From positions 281,366 through 345,365 of the forward strand of contig CAJJDN010000102.1 in the NCBI GenBank assembly GCA_905182985.1: a stretch of 64,000 nucleotides of DNA. The letters run 5' to 3'. Of the stretch, positions 24,965 to 38,740 are shown piece after piece; position 1 is the stretch's first letter; each line of letters begins with the position of its first letter. The notes beneath the pieces were generated by a model. It searched no databases and was not told the origin of the DNA. It saw only the letters and a list, made by a program, of their open reading frames with translations. The translations under genes and the position numbers were made by a program. Source of the DNA: Paramecium sonneborni (taxonomy: Eukaryota; Ciliophora; Oligohymenophorea; Peniculida; Parameciidae).

Positions 24965-27900
24965 TCATCTATAATATTATCTAAGCTGCTATGCATGACA
25001 AAAAAATGCAATAAATGATAGAATGGGTTAAGTTCCATATTCTTTATACTGCTCGCTATCAATCTATATATTATTATTCTCGCATAAATTGTAAATGGTT
25101 CTATTAGAACTTATGAAATTATTATATTCCCTACAAATATAATAAAAACTTTGTGTTGTTCTGATTACATTGATATACTAATATAATTTAATAAAATACT
25201 TCTGTAAATAAAAAAGATATAAAATAGGTACTGGTATTATCAAAAAGAATATAAGAAGCAACTAACTGATAAGGGCTGCAATTTTTCCAAATCGATAAAT
25301 TGATTCTATTATTTTAAAAGGAATTCTCAAAATCATAATGACAATTGGATTTGCTATTACAAATAAACAAATTTAAAGAATCTAATTTTCTAACAAATAA
25401 CATTCAATAATAGCTAAGGTTAACAATAAATTTGACTAAGTGAAAACTTCTAAAATCCTATAACTAAGTTGAATGGTTTTTTCTTAATAACAAAATAAAG
25501 AAATAGTTTGATGGATATACTAAAAATAATATTCAAAACTACCTTTAATTTTTCTTTGAATATTTTAGCACTGCTTTGATAGATAAAATTTTTATTTTAA
25601 GTATTTTGCTGATCCAAGTTCCCTTCTTCAGTGTATAATTTTTAATCCTACTTTTAGCAACCTTTATATAAATGATAAATATAAATTATTATAAATATTA
25701 GGGTTAACGAACTTGTACAAATTCTCAATACTAATAAATCTTGAACATTTGAAGAAATATTAAGATCAGCTATTTACTCATTAGTACTGTTTAATATAAC
25801 CCTGCTAAAATTAGTAGATGTACTTAGGAAAATATCACCTATATTCTTACATTGGCAATTAAATTCAAAAGTGTCGTTCTTTTGAACTTTAATTAATATA
25901 CAATCATTGAATTTCATAGATATTGTTCTCATTACACATTATATTTCATATTCTTATAACAATTGTGTATCATTTGAACAAACTTTATATGTACCAAAAT
26001 TTAAGTTATAAAGCTAAGAAAAATTTTCATACGATATAAATCTGTTATGATATGCATTCTTTAACGAAATTTAATAATAATTTTCTGGATAAATTCCTAT
26101 AGTTGGATCTTGAAAATATTCTTAAAGTTATACTTCCAAATCTGATGTAAATTTTAGCGGATTTGATTAAAGATATAGTTATTCAAATTAAATAAAATCA
26201 ACCAAATAGTCTACTTAAGATGATTCAATATTAAAATATTCATTAAAAAATTATTTTGTTTTTCTCTTAATCTGCCAAAAAATCTCGGTTCCAATTATAG
26301 CTAAAGGTTTAGAGTTAACCAAAATTGTATTCTATATCTGATCTACTATTACATTGATACGTTTCAATAACTCAACAATATTTTAAAAAATTATTTCATT
26401 TTTTGTATTTACCACAGAGATGTCCAAATATATTTAATCAAGATAGTATAATGAATTTATTAAACTTTCATGACAATTTTCTTATTATTGAAAGAGTTCT
26501 TAATTCCAAGCCAAATAATTTTAATTAATTTCCTCTTGATTCTACTTTTTCATTTTAATAAAGTATTAAAGAATTTTGTCTAAATTATTTATATTTCCTT
26601 TCAATTCGTCAATTTTTTTGGTTTAATTAAACTATCCTATTGAATTTTTTGTAACAAATAAATGAGAAGAATTTATATCATAACAATTCTTTCGAATATC
26701 CTCATTTAAAAATCGATTTAAAGCCTTATTGGATTCTATTTAAATTAAAAATTATTTATATAATTTTATTCCCTAAAATCTAAGGATATTATCATTTGAG
26801 TTTGAAGAGATTTATTAACCGAGCAAATTAATATAAATTTAATGATGAACTTCTTCACATCTTTGATTCATTGCTTCAAACAGTAATAAAACTTTTTTTT
26901 ATAAATTCAAATTTTCAAATTATATTTAAAAACAATTTAATTAAGCAGGCTTTCGATTAATGTATTCAAAAAGTTGAGTAATTGATCCTCCATTATCAAG
27001 CACTTCTAATAAAATTCCAATTTTTGATGAATCAACAGAATTAGGCGTTTGAATAGAAAATTAATTTTATTTCTAATATGGATAGAGAATCAAGGAATAA
27101 TCAGATGATCCTTACAAAAAATCTGTTAGATCCATTTCCCTCAAAAATATTCTAAGTTAATATTTGTAAGGGAAATCATCAGATAGCTAGCAAGTAGTTG
27201 CAATTTAAATATTAGTAAGTGCTAAATCACTTGAGGATGTAATATACAATTTTGAACATGTAGGAGGCTAATTGATACTTAATTTTATATTATTTAAACT
27301 TGGAATAATATTGTTTGTATATTAGGCTGCAAATTTTAGGTTGACATTATCTCCAAAATTTAATGCTTTAATACTATTGAAAATCTTAAAGAAATGGGAA
27401 AGATATTTTGGTTGAAGTATTTCTACTATTTCGTAATTGTATATAATTGCAATAGAAAGGTCTAATAAAGAAGGTTTCTAATAAACTGGAATGAGAAAAG
27501 TGAAATTCAGCTATTCATAATTATTAATCGTCCTCATTAAATAACCTTCATTAAATTCAAGTTCTAATTATGGAAAATCCTCTTCAAGATAAACAATAAT
27601 TAACTCAAATTCAGAAGATTATTTAAATTTTTAAACATTAATTGTCCATTTCTAAACTGTATAAGCAGGTATGGAATTCTTCTTGATGCATTAAACAAAG
27701 TCAGTTTTATTCACATTAATAATTTATTTTTTTTAATTTATGCAAGTAGTATTTAAAGATAAATCATTACAAGAAACCTAAATATTCATATCTTGATCTT
27801 TGTTCCATTCATATATTGTATCTAAATCTCTGCATTCTATTAAAAGATTAAGATCTTTTCTTATACTCTGTATTCCTCGATTATTAAATTTGCAGATTAA

Positions 27901-30900
27901 TCCAGCAAAAGGAATATCAATTGTGAAAACCTATATTTAGATTTGATTAGAATTTAAATTTTTAGCAAATACTTCAAATGTATATGTTGTATTTCCACTT
28001 AATGTGTATTTTAAAATTTTCCCATAAACTATTTCAAAGGAGTTAGCTTCTGTTGATATATTTAATCCTGAAGATAATGATTGTTTTGGATTCTTATCAA
28101 TTTCATACAATTAAATTTAATACTTTGTTTTATCTTCATCTAAATTGCCAGCAGAAATAGAAATTGAAATTTATTCATAAACAAAATAGAAAGATTTAAC
28201 ACTTAAATTAATTTAAGGAAGATCTCCCGCATGAGTTAATAGCGTAAATTCATTTAAGGAGGAGATTCCAATGAAATTTTAATATTAAACAATAAATTTT
28301 AATACTGAATTTCGTGGTAAAGTATTTCTAGGTATTTATAGATTATATTCCTATAAAAAGTTAATATAATCTAAAAATTCAATAAGAGATTAGGTATCTT
28401 CATTGCCCTCTACTTAACAACTCCAAACAATATTTTCTAGTTTTTTAAATCCATAATTTTTGATTGAATTTATATTTACTGAATTTTCTGCATATGGATT
28501 TAGTTTATGAAGTGGAACATTATAATCTATCTTAGGAGGAAGGGGACTTATTGGCACTTATAATGTTGTAAATATAAATTTTTGTAAGGAAATTAAGCAA
28601 TTTACATGAGATACCGAATTACTTATAAATAAGATTTCATCACCAACATTTATTGTTGGACTTTGGCCTAATTAAATTATAATTTCTTGATGATTGGTAG
28701 GATTAAGGTAACAGACAGCATTCTAACCAAAACTTTATACAGTTTGTTTTTCAAACAATTATAAGCATTTATTAAGTTGAAATTATGACTTAAATCCTTT
28801 TGAATTCAAAGGGAAATCAAAATGAATAATAATCTTACTTATATCGTTTGATAAATATATTTTAACAACTGAAACTTGGCAAGCTATTTATAATATTGAA
28901 ATAGTTTACTTGAACACCAAGGAGTGTTATTATACCAAATTGAATTTGGCGGAGGTACACAATCCATTTCTTCATTTAATATTCTATTGGCAAAACAAGA
29001 CAAACATCCATTGATGTTGCATTCTAAACATTTACTATCGCATTATTAACAATCTTCATTGATTGAATCATCAAAAAAACCAGATTGACAAATACATTAA
29101 GGTATTTAGATTCTATTACCTTTACAAGCTTTACAATTTTTAGAATCTTAAGTACAAGTTGCACATTTAAATGCACATTCTATATAATTTAATAATTGAA
29201 ATACATTCACAAAGCGTTGATCCCATTTCTAAATATCCATCAATACATTCACAATCGTTTCCAATTCTTCCTGGTTTACAACTTAAACAGGTGGAGGGTG
29301 AATACTAACATGTATCACATTATGGAGCACACACTTATTTAAGTAATTTAATTTACTTTAACAAGCAAGTTATTCATCTTCATAAAATCCATCCATGCAA
29401 TTACAGGTTGGTTGATCGATTCTTATCAAATTTGCACAAGTTAAACAATTATCCATTGTATATAAACAAAGTTTACATTTGATATGACATCTTTAGCACT
29501 ACAATTGAGTTCCATCATCAAAATATCCTTCTTTACAATCACATTATCCAGATAGGGACATTCGATTTGTATTTGGTTCAAATTTACAGCTTAAACACTA
29601 ATCAAATTAATTAATACAGGTTTAACATTTTATATGGCATTCTAACAAATAATATCTTAAAATTACTTTAACAAATAGAATCTTGATTTGAATAAAATCC
29701 AATAATACAAGGACATTTATGAATTATTGATTAATCTACTCTTTTTGAATTTGTATCACAACTTGTACAATAATCGAATGATCCATTACAAGTTAAACAT
29801 TCATTTGAGCATTCTAAATTAATTTAATTTAGTTACTAAAACAAATATTAGTATTTTAATCATAATAGCCAGGTTAGCACAAACAATAATCTCCTTATAA
29901 TATTCTAAATTATTCAATGTCAAAGCAAGATAAACAAATTGAGGCAGAGGATTAACAGGTTTTACAAACATCGACACATTTCTAACATAATTCTGTTCCT
30001 GCATCGTAATAGCCGTCTAAACAAAAGCATTTATTATTTATTAATATTCTTTTATTTACATCTAAACAACTTAAACAATGAGTATAAATATTTTCGCAAG
30101 TCACACATGAATAATGGCACACTAGAAATTATCAAATAATTGAATACATTGGCAATTCTATAAGTTTGTCTCATAAAATCCATCATTGCATAAACATTTC
30201 ATTTAATCTTAATCTAAGTGTCTGGTTATCTATCTACATTAAGTGCATGATTAATTATTTAAACATTCTAGACAAGTAATATGGCATTCTAGAAATAAAT
30301 AAATAATTACATTCACATTATTTGTTTAGAGAATTAAAGTAGTAGGATTGCTAACATGAACATTAATTATGTACTAATTATAAATGAAGACTGGAGTCAC
30401 ATGTTAAACAATTATTGGATAATAGAGAACAAGTTAAACATGATTTTTCACATTATTCACAATTCTTTGTAGATGGAACTTCAAAATATCCTTATAAACA
30501 TTCACAAATATTTCCAGGTTATAATGTTCTATAATTATCAATAGAACATGTTAAACAATGAGTGTTAGATTAACTACAAGTTAAACAGGTTTTATCACAA
30601 AACTAACATGATTTATCTACAATAGATTCAAACATTCCATTGGTACAAACACAAGTATTGTTTTTCATTAATCGTAATTAACCACAAGAAGTACAGTTAT
30701 CAACAGATTAAGAGCATGCTTAACAACTCTCTTAGCATTATTAACAAACTCCATCTATTTCGATATATCCAATTTAGCAATCGCATGTTTTAGTAATTAA
30801 GTTAAGCTCTCTAAATTAATCTCCTTAACAAGAAGTACATTTGCAATTACTTTATATGTTTCTAGTTTAAGGACATGACAAGCACTAGTAAGATTATTCT

Positions 30901-33900
30901 ATACAACTTAGACATTAAATATCACATTTTATACACTCGACTGATTAACCATTATCAAAATATCCTAAAAAACACTTACAAGTATTATTGTGGAACACTC
31001 GATTAGAAATTTTTGAATCTATGCATGTAATACAGAAATTAGAATCTCCTTAACTGCAATTTAAACATGAATAGTGGCATTTCTAGCAAATTTCAATTCC
31101 AGAATCATAATATCCTATGTTACAGCCACAAGTAAAAAATTGCTCATTAAAACTTCTATTTGATTCAATAGAGCAAAATTCACATTTGGTTGGAATCTCA
31201 TTGCATTTAAGACATGAATAATGGCATTCTATTGATTATTTTAGTAATAATAGATACACTGACAATTTTCATTATATCCGTCATCATAATATCCTTAAAT
31301 ACATTAGCATTTAAAGAAACTTGAAACTAATATTCTAAAGGTATTATCTTTGCATGAAGTGCAGCTATCAGGCTATTACTTACATTCTTGACATTTATAA
31401 CTACATGCTGTAAATAAAATTCATTGATACTTTCACATTAAGGCAATCCTGTATCGAAATATTCATTTTTACAAACACAAGTATTATCTACTTAATATCT
31501 ATTTTCATTTTCCATACAAGTTAGGCAATCTGTCTATTCAATACCTTGACAAGATCCGCAAGAATAATGGCATTCTAATAATTAAAGAATTTAATACTTT
31601 AACATTTAACTTAACCATTAAAGTCAAATGTACTTATAGCACCACCTAAAATTTTACTGGTGCATATACAAGTATTTCCCTCTAAATATCTGTCATCATA
31701 GCAAGAAGTACAATTATCAAATTAGTTTATACATTCATAACAGAAAGCACTGCAAACTATAAGCTTAAATCTAATAACTACTAGCGCATTCCTAAACTCC
31801 CATCTCAAAATAATGAGGTTGACATTTGCATTAATCCACTTTTAGTTCTCTATTTGCAATAGAATCACAGGAAAGACATTGATTTTCTCCATAAGCTGTA
31901 CAGGTTTTGCATTTTAAGTGACATTCTTTAATATTAATAAATTAAATACTTTAACATGCTATCTCGTTTTCTTTATCATATAATTCTCCAAAACACTAAC
32001 AACCCTTAATTGGATCTAGAATTCTCAAAGAGTTTAATGGACAGGTTAAACATTTATCCTCCGTAGTCTCACATGTTTCACATTTAAATGAGCATTCTAT
32101 TAATTAATAATTTATAATATTACTTTTACATTATGCTAGACCTGGTACTTCATAATATCCATCAATACATTTACAAAAATTACCTTTTAATACTCTAAAA
32201 TGAAGATCTAAAGAACAAACGATACAACCATTATCAGTATCATCGAAACATTTTTGACAAGAATAATGACAACCTATTGATATTTTTAATAAATATACTT
32301 CCACATTATAATTCTCCTACATCATAATATTTATCTGGACAGAGACATGATGTAAAATCAAGATATCTATATTTTTTATCGCAAGTTAAACAATTAGATG
32401 AAAGTGGCCCATTACAAGTTAAACAAGTGAAATCACAGGGTAGACATGTTAATGAAAATCCATCATCAAAATAGTTAGAAAATTCACAAATACACTCATA
32501 ATTACCAGCAGATGGATTACTAGATATTCTAGTTTGAGGACATTCTATACAAGCATCTTTTTCAGGACTGTTGGCACAATTTTAACAAGTGTAATAACAT
32601 CCTATTAATTATATAATAAATGTATAAGTACTTGAACATTCAATGTTATTAGTTAAATCATCATAATATTATAATTAACATAAACATTAACCTAAAATAG
32701 TTAAGTATCTATTTGATGTTTCTAAACAACTTACACAACCTGTAGGTTAAGAATTTTAACAACTTCCACAAGTATAATCACAAGCTATGATAATATATGA
32801 AATTTACTGAAACAAATATTTTCAGTACCATTATTATCACCATAATTATCTATGCATTCACATTTAAAATCTTCTGATACAATTCGATTTTCTCCAGGAA
32901 TACATGTTAAACAATATTAATTTGTAGTTTCATCAGCAGGTTAGAAACAGGTTTAACATCTTGAATGACATTCTAAATAAATTAAATAAGTTAATACATC
33001 CACATTTATTATCCTTAATTTCATATTCAGCATATCCAATTTTACAAGGACAAGTATTATCAATTAGAATTCTGAAAGATATACTTTCATCTAAGCATTC
33101 AGTACATTCTGAATTTGATGAACAATTTAGGCAGGATTTATCACAAACTTAAAATATGAATAAGCAAAAATACAAATACAAATTTAATCTTCATTTTCAG
33201 GATCATATGTTCCAGGTGAACACATACATTGTTTATCTACAATAATTCTATTAGATTCTGGTTTACATGTGATACATTAATAAAAATCATGTATTTCACA
33301 TTCATAACAATATCCATCTTAACATGGTTTACAGACATCAAGATATTAACCATTAGGTGGTTAACATGAGCAAGTACCATTAATAACATCAAGTGTTAGA
33401 AATTTATATCCATCACAAGTAGTACAAAATAAAGGATTAGTATCTAAACATGTTTGACAATTTGAACTACAAGTTATAGTTGTAGGTGAGCAAGTACCAT
33501 CAGGTAATAATGGATGCCATGGTAAACAAGCTATACATATATTTTCATCTTTTATGTTTATTTAGAAGCAATCACTATTAAATTTAGTGCAATATCCTTT
33601 TACACTTACATTTGGAATATATTCAGCTGGTTAATATCCAAATTCGCATTTATTACATTTATACTAAATGTTTTATATATAGTATTACTTCTGGTGTTTT
33701 AAATTCATATAATTCATCCCAGGTTTTTTCCTGCGATCCTGATACTATATACTAATATTCATATAAACAATTCATATTATTCACGCATACATATACTTAT
33801 ACATCACCAGAATATTTTAATATTCTTTAATAGCCTGATGCACACTAATGACAAGATATATATTGATAATTTCCTGGAGATTTCACAAAATCACATGATA

Positions 33901-34741
33901 AACATTCTATGTCATTACCACATCCTATAAAGGTTTATAATCAAAATAAATACTTTCGCAATTAGTACCCAATTTTCCAAAATATTTAGCACAAGTATCT
34001 TTTGATTTAATTTAACCACTAGTACTATCCAAATAACATACTTTAGAATATGTTGGGCAAGCTAAGAAAAATGATCAATTTATATATCTTACGAAGTGAG
34101 CAGGATTGTTTTGGTTCAATATATCCAACAGTACATGAATCACAATCTAAACCTGCACATGATTCACATACCTGGGCAGCACATTCTATTTTAAAAAATA
34201 TTTTTTATACATTTAGGACTACTTTTACTTTTTTCATAATCAAATCCTAATTTGCTTTCCATACAATCTCTTTTATGATAAGGATGTTTGCAAAATTCGC
34301 ATTAAAAATCATATCCCTAATTATCTGTATAAGATCTAGGCACTGCTATATATACCATGCATAATTCAATATCCTTTAATTTCTCACATTTATAAGACAT
34401 TAATCCATCTTCAAATTATAGTTTTATTATCAAAGAATATGGATAAGTGCAAATTACTGTAATATTATCATACTTCATTTATTCTGTTTAGAACCTAGGA
34501 TGACATAAATGCTAAAAATTATTAAATTATTTAGCTTCAACTTCTGTTACTCCCATACAAATTTGAGAATAAGCTAATAATAATAATATTACTTACAAAC
34601 ACATTAATGTGGATGTAAACCAGGCATATGTACATGAAATTCAGGACATAAATCATCACCAGATGGAAATACAGTTCTAAAATCTTATTCATAATCTTTC
34701 CATCCTAAAACTGTTTAGACAACTAAGAACCAATAAATCAT
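24965..34741 (-). CDS. giant furin-repeat / REJ-like / multi-TM surface protein
   Basis: ATG 34739-34741 opens a signal peptide (MIYWFLVVQTVLG) and the gene ends at TGA 24965-24967, about 3000 residues after short introns (for example a 23-nt one near residue 56). From about 33.9 to 29.0 kb it encodes a long array of cysteine-rich furin-like repeats, such as CICEFSNYFDDGFSLTC followed by LPCDFTCLTCNG. From about 28.9 to 26.4 kb the sequence resembles REJ regions (VWSCQVEGNEDTQSL; LPRNSVLKFIVQYQN; KSFYFVYEQISISISAGNLD). A GPS-like cysteine cluster follows (FNDCILIK, then NCQCKNIGDIFLS). The C-terminal 300 residues hold about five hydrophobic segments (LRICTSSLTLIFIIIYIY; LISQLLLIFFLIIPVPILYL) and a cytoplasmic tail. 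The architecture recalls polycystin-1/REJ proteins and suggests a surface adhesion or sensing receptor. Exon borders are only partly resolved. Confidence 0.78.
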
Positions 34742-36015
34742 ATTGTATTTATTATTATTATTGATAATCCTCATCTAAAAATGCTTAAATAGCCAAAATT
34801 AGTCTAAAAAATGTAGTTTGGTCTTTTTTTATAAACATATTGGCTCTAAAAATCATTTTTTTTAATTGAATAAAAAAAGAATGTGATGTAGCAACCCTAT
34901 ATCTTATAAGCTCGTGATTTTTGCATATCTATAGAAATAAAAAAATAATAATTCCTCAATTTGCATCCTAAATATTTATTAATATGAGTATTGATAATTG
35001 ATAAAATTTCCAAAAATATACTTATACCGATTTTAAATTAATAATTATGATAATAAATATATTAATGATGTTCAAGTTTTCATTAAACTTAATTAAAAAA
35101 CGAGGATAGTCTTTCATTTTTTCAACATCCATTATGGCATCCAACCATTATTAATTAAATATATTATACATTAATTTTTAGTATGAAAGGGTAATAATCT
35201 ATTGTTCTAAATAAAATTATTTTCCTAAAAATAGCAGACATCTATTTTTTTTTAAGAGAGATATTTAATTTCCAGCTTATGTTTGTGTTTTATTAAAAAA
35301 AAAAATACAACTCTCACATAATCAGTTTTAAAAATATAAAGCCTTACTTAATGATAAAAAAGTATTATAATAAATACCATCTTTTTATAATCAATCACAA
35401 ATGATAAAAATGAGAAGATTTGAGGACTGGATCAAAAATATTAAACAGTAATAAAAATATTCATAAAGCCTTATTTTCTTTAATAGTAAGTAAAATTTAA
35501 ACATATAATAAAAAAAATAACAATTCATAAATCATTAAGATGATAGAGTAATTCTTGATATTGTCATTTTAAAAAATTTTTAGTATGTTTCGACATATGT
35601 AATGGAGTAGGTAAGAAATTTTTTTTTCCAAAATTTTGAATATATCAACTACATTTTTTGGCTGAAAATTAATTCATTTTTCTTATGAAGAAAAATAATG
35701 TAATAACATAGATTGAAATTAAGTTCTTTTTGAGTTTGCCAATAGAAACTACATTAAATTGCTAATGCTATAATAATTTTTATTAACAATACATTAATAC
35801 ATAAAATCATCACTAAATAAAGTAATTGGATTTTTGAATAATAATTTTTATATATTAAAAATCAAATACTTTTTTAAAGAATATTATTTAATTTAAAAAT
35901 CAAATAGTGCTTTTTTAGATAGAATTATTATGCTAAATAGAATAAATACGTTCACATGTTTTTTTATCTTATAAATGTTGAATTATAGCTTACAATAACT
36001 AATAATTTAAAAGAA
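34742..36015. other. intergenic, no gene seen
   Basis: AT-rich spacer between the divergent giant gene (minus) and the next plus gene; it presumably includes both promoters. No motif stands out. Confidence 0.5.
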
Positions 36016-37120
36016 ATGTTTAATACAAGAAGAATTTTACTATTATCTTTTATACTAGTAAGAAAGATTAGATTTTAATTCACCTGAATGCCATAAATAT
36101 TTGGAAAAGTTTGGTACTGTTGATAATAAGGTTGATCTAGGAGCATCTAAAATTGCTTTTACAGGTGATGTTTCTTTAGAGAATGCAAATTATAAAATAA
36201 AAATTAGATATTCAGATTATGAATAATTTAATGATGCTTAATTCTATGGATTAGTTGAATAAGATGGAAAACCACTTGAAAAAACTTGTTTAGATATGAA
36301 ATTATATCATTATACATCAGAATAATATAAGGATAAGAGAGAAGTAACTACTTTTAAAATAACTCCATTTAATAACTATTAAAATAATTGGAGATATTAT
36401 TGTTTTAAAATAAAATTAGAAGAATTTAGTTAATATTTGATATAGACATAGAATTCAAATCAAAATATTTATAATGGATATTTTGCAATTGCATATTATG
36501 CAGCTGAAACAGATTAATTGCATTATACATTCTTCTTTTAATTTTCGATAATTAATGACAGATTTATTGGAATTTTAATTAATACATTTTTTCAACCTTT
36601 TAGTGCTGCTTCTACTCTTTCATGTATTATAGAAGAATGTACGGCTAAGCCAGATACAAAACTCAATTGGTGTAAAGATTTAACTTGTTCTGAATTCCTA
36701 ATCTTCATTTAAATGATTAATTTATATTATAATAGATTATTACTACCAAAGGAATGGAAGACTATTATTTAACTGATACTGAAGTACGGTATACTGGAAA
36801 TGGACTTTAAAAAAAGGCTCATATTGTATATTGTGAGTTTCAACAATAATATTAAAGGCTAAATAATACTTTAATTAAAAGCTGAAATTGTTTGGTCAGA
36901 AAAGTTAAATCTGTACTTTCAACTACTACTATCGGAACTAGAAGACTATTACAATAAAACTACAAATTATATTCCTATAACCTAAACAGCTACAGCATCT
37001 TCATAAAAATAATATCATACCGTTAATGGATAAACTGATTAAATTTATTGTATTATACTTTTATTTCAATATCTTTATCAAATAACAATATTGCAATTTT
37101 ATAAACTATTTAAACCTAAT
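36016..37120 (+). CDS. secreted or membrane protein, unidentified, possibly damaged
   Basis: ATG 36016 starts a signal-like segment (MFNTRRILLLSFIL), but the main frame begins one register away (DFNSPECHKYLEKFGTVDN). No normal-sized intron connects the two, so a small indel or error is likely. The body is clearly protein (VDLGASKIAFTGDVSLENAN; FAIAYYAAETDQLHYTFFFQ; CIIEECTAKPDTKLNWCKDL). A second register near 36760 also looks coding (GMEDYYLTDTEVRYTGNGLQ). The end is a Thr/Ser-rich linker (PITQTATASSQKQYHTVNGQ) followed by a hydrophobic stretch, suggesting a stalk and one membrane anchor. The stop is uncertain because the frame stays open into the antisense of the next gene. The 3' part lies in the 1766-bp duplication. 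Confidence 0.5.
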
Positions 37121-37140
37121 AAAATTTATAGAAAATTGTA

Positions 37141-37701
37141 TCAAAGATCAAGATTTTTCATTATGATATTTTACTCCAATTTTTTAGAATATCTTGACTT
37201 CTCAGGTAGAGTTATAAAAATTACCAGATCCTAATTACCAATAACACTTTACTAAACGATTAGAAATAATAAAATAAATTTTGTAATATTCATAAATAAG
37301 GTGGTCTTTGAAGAAATCATTAATAAAGTTACATCTGCTTATGATGTTCCTGTTATCATATTTTTTAAGAAATCTCTATGTCCTGGTGCATCAATCACTC
37401 TATAATCAAATTTATTTGATTTAAAATTTTGTAAAGAAATATCAATTGTAATTCCTCCTTCTCTTTCATCTTTAAGATTATTAAAAACCCAGGCATATTT
37501 AAATGATCCTTTACCAATTTTATTAGCTTCTTCTTCAAATTACTTTTTAGTTCCTTAATCTATTCCACCTAACTTACAAATTAAATGCCCTATTGTAGTT
37601 GATTTACCAGAATCAACATGTCCTATAACAACTAAATTTATTTGTATTCTATTTTTTATTATTACATTTAATAATGATTTTAACTTAACTAATAAAATCA
37701 T
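37141..37701 (-). pseudogene. EF-1alpha N-terminal fragment (copy 1)
   Basis: The minus frame from ATG 37699-37701 encodes the first part of translation elongation factor 1-alpha: [15 protein letters not shown] (G1), [40 protein letters not shown] (switch 1; the usual RERGIT is REGGIT), and [20 protein letters not shown] (G3). About 115 residues in, just after LLMISS, homology stops and the frame wanders to TGA 37141-37143. It therefore lacks the NKMD motif and the tRNA-binding domains and cannot be a functional elongation factor. It is a truncated duplicate. Confidence 0.85.
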
Positions 37702-37818
37702 TTAAAAATCATAAGGTAATATTTAATGACTATATTAAAAAAAATTATCACTTCATTATATTTAAATCACATTTATTTTAATATAATCATCTTCTTTAAT
37801 TTATTCATCTCTTACATA

Positions 37819-38739
37819 TCAATAATAATTTTAAAGATTCAATAATATTAGATATACCCCTATAATGATTGTAATGTTTTAAATAAGAAATTTCTAAAAT
37901 ATAATAAGTATTTCTGAAAAAGGATTAAAACAATTATAAGTTTACTATAATAATTAATTTATATATAGATTTGATTAAAAATTATTAATCTCAATTTCAT
38001 AGATAAATAAATAAAAATACTTTGAAAAACTTAATATACTTCTAATAAATAATTTATTTTATTCAGCATATAATATTTCTAAATCATAAAAATCTATCAT
38101 TTCTTACATAATATTGGTATGATAGTAGCACAAAAGAGTGATGCAAATCAAGAAGACAACACATATAATAAATGCATTTTATTTTTCAATAGAATATTCT
38201 TCTCTATCCTTAAAATTTAGATAATTATAATTACATTTTAACTTTTATTTTCTAATACATATAATCGTTCAGGAGATAGATATTTAACTTCTCTTAATGT
38301 AAAGACTTTTTAATATGCATTTTATTGATTAGCTAAGCAAAATAATTCTAATAGTTTAACTGCACCATTTAACTTAGTTCTAATATTCTTTGGATGTAAA
38401 TCTTAATATAGAAAATTATTACTTTAAAGATTTTTCAAACCAGAAAGTATTGTTTATGTTAAATACCAAAGTTCTCCTTCATTATAACTAGATTAAATAT
38501 ATTATTATTTAATACATTCTATCATAAACTCTTCGATTTAAAATATCATCTTAAAGACTTTTATCTAAATATTCAAGTCCAATATGTAATAAATTAATAT
38601 TACTATGTAAACCTTCTGTTGTTTATATTAAGTTAGTCCTTTTTCCATATCAGATTAATCATAAAATTTTATAAGTGCCATTTATCGTTTGATCTTATTG
38701 CTAAATAATTGAATTTCTCCCTCTAAACCTAAATATTTT
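37819..38739 (-). pseudogene. kinase-like gene, 3' part (copy 1)
   Basis: Same sequence as 39586-40506. The 5' end is missing because copy 1 stops at the single N. See the entry at 39586-40650. Confidence 0.7.
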
Positions 38740-38740
38740 N
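38740..38740. other. single-N contig junction
   Basis: A lone N sits exactly between the two copies of the 1766-bp duplication. It marks a scaffold join rather than real sequence ambiguity. Confidence 0.95.

Larger units (their letters stand above)
36974..38739. repeat. 1766-bp exact duplication, copy 1
   Basis: Matches 38741-40506 at a constant offset of 1767, with a single N between the copies. Copy 1 ends exactly at the N. Copy 2 starts right after it and continues into unique sequence, while copy 1 is preceded by unique sequence. This is the pattern of two contig ends that overlap but were not merged. Confidence 0.95.

Noticed and set aside
37120..37731. Continuation of the plus-strand frame of the 36-kb gene across the EF-1alpha region
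   Set aside because: The minus strand is clearly coding there (EF-1alpha). The open plus frame is its antisense shadow.
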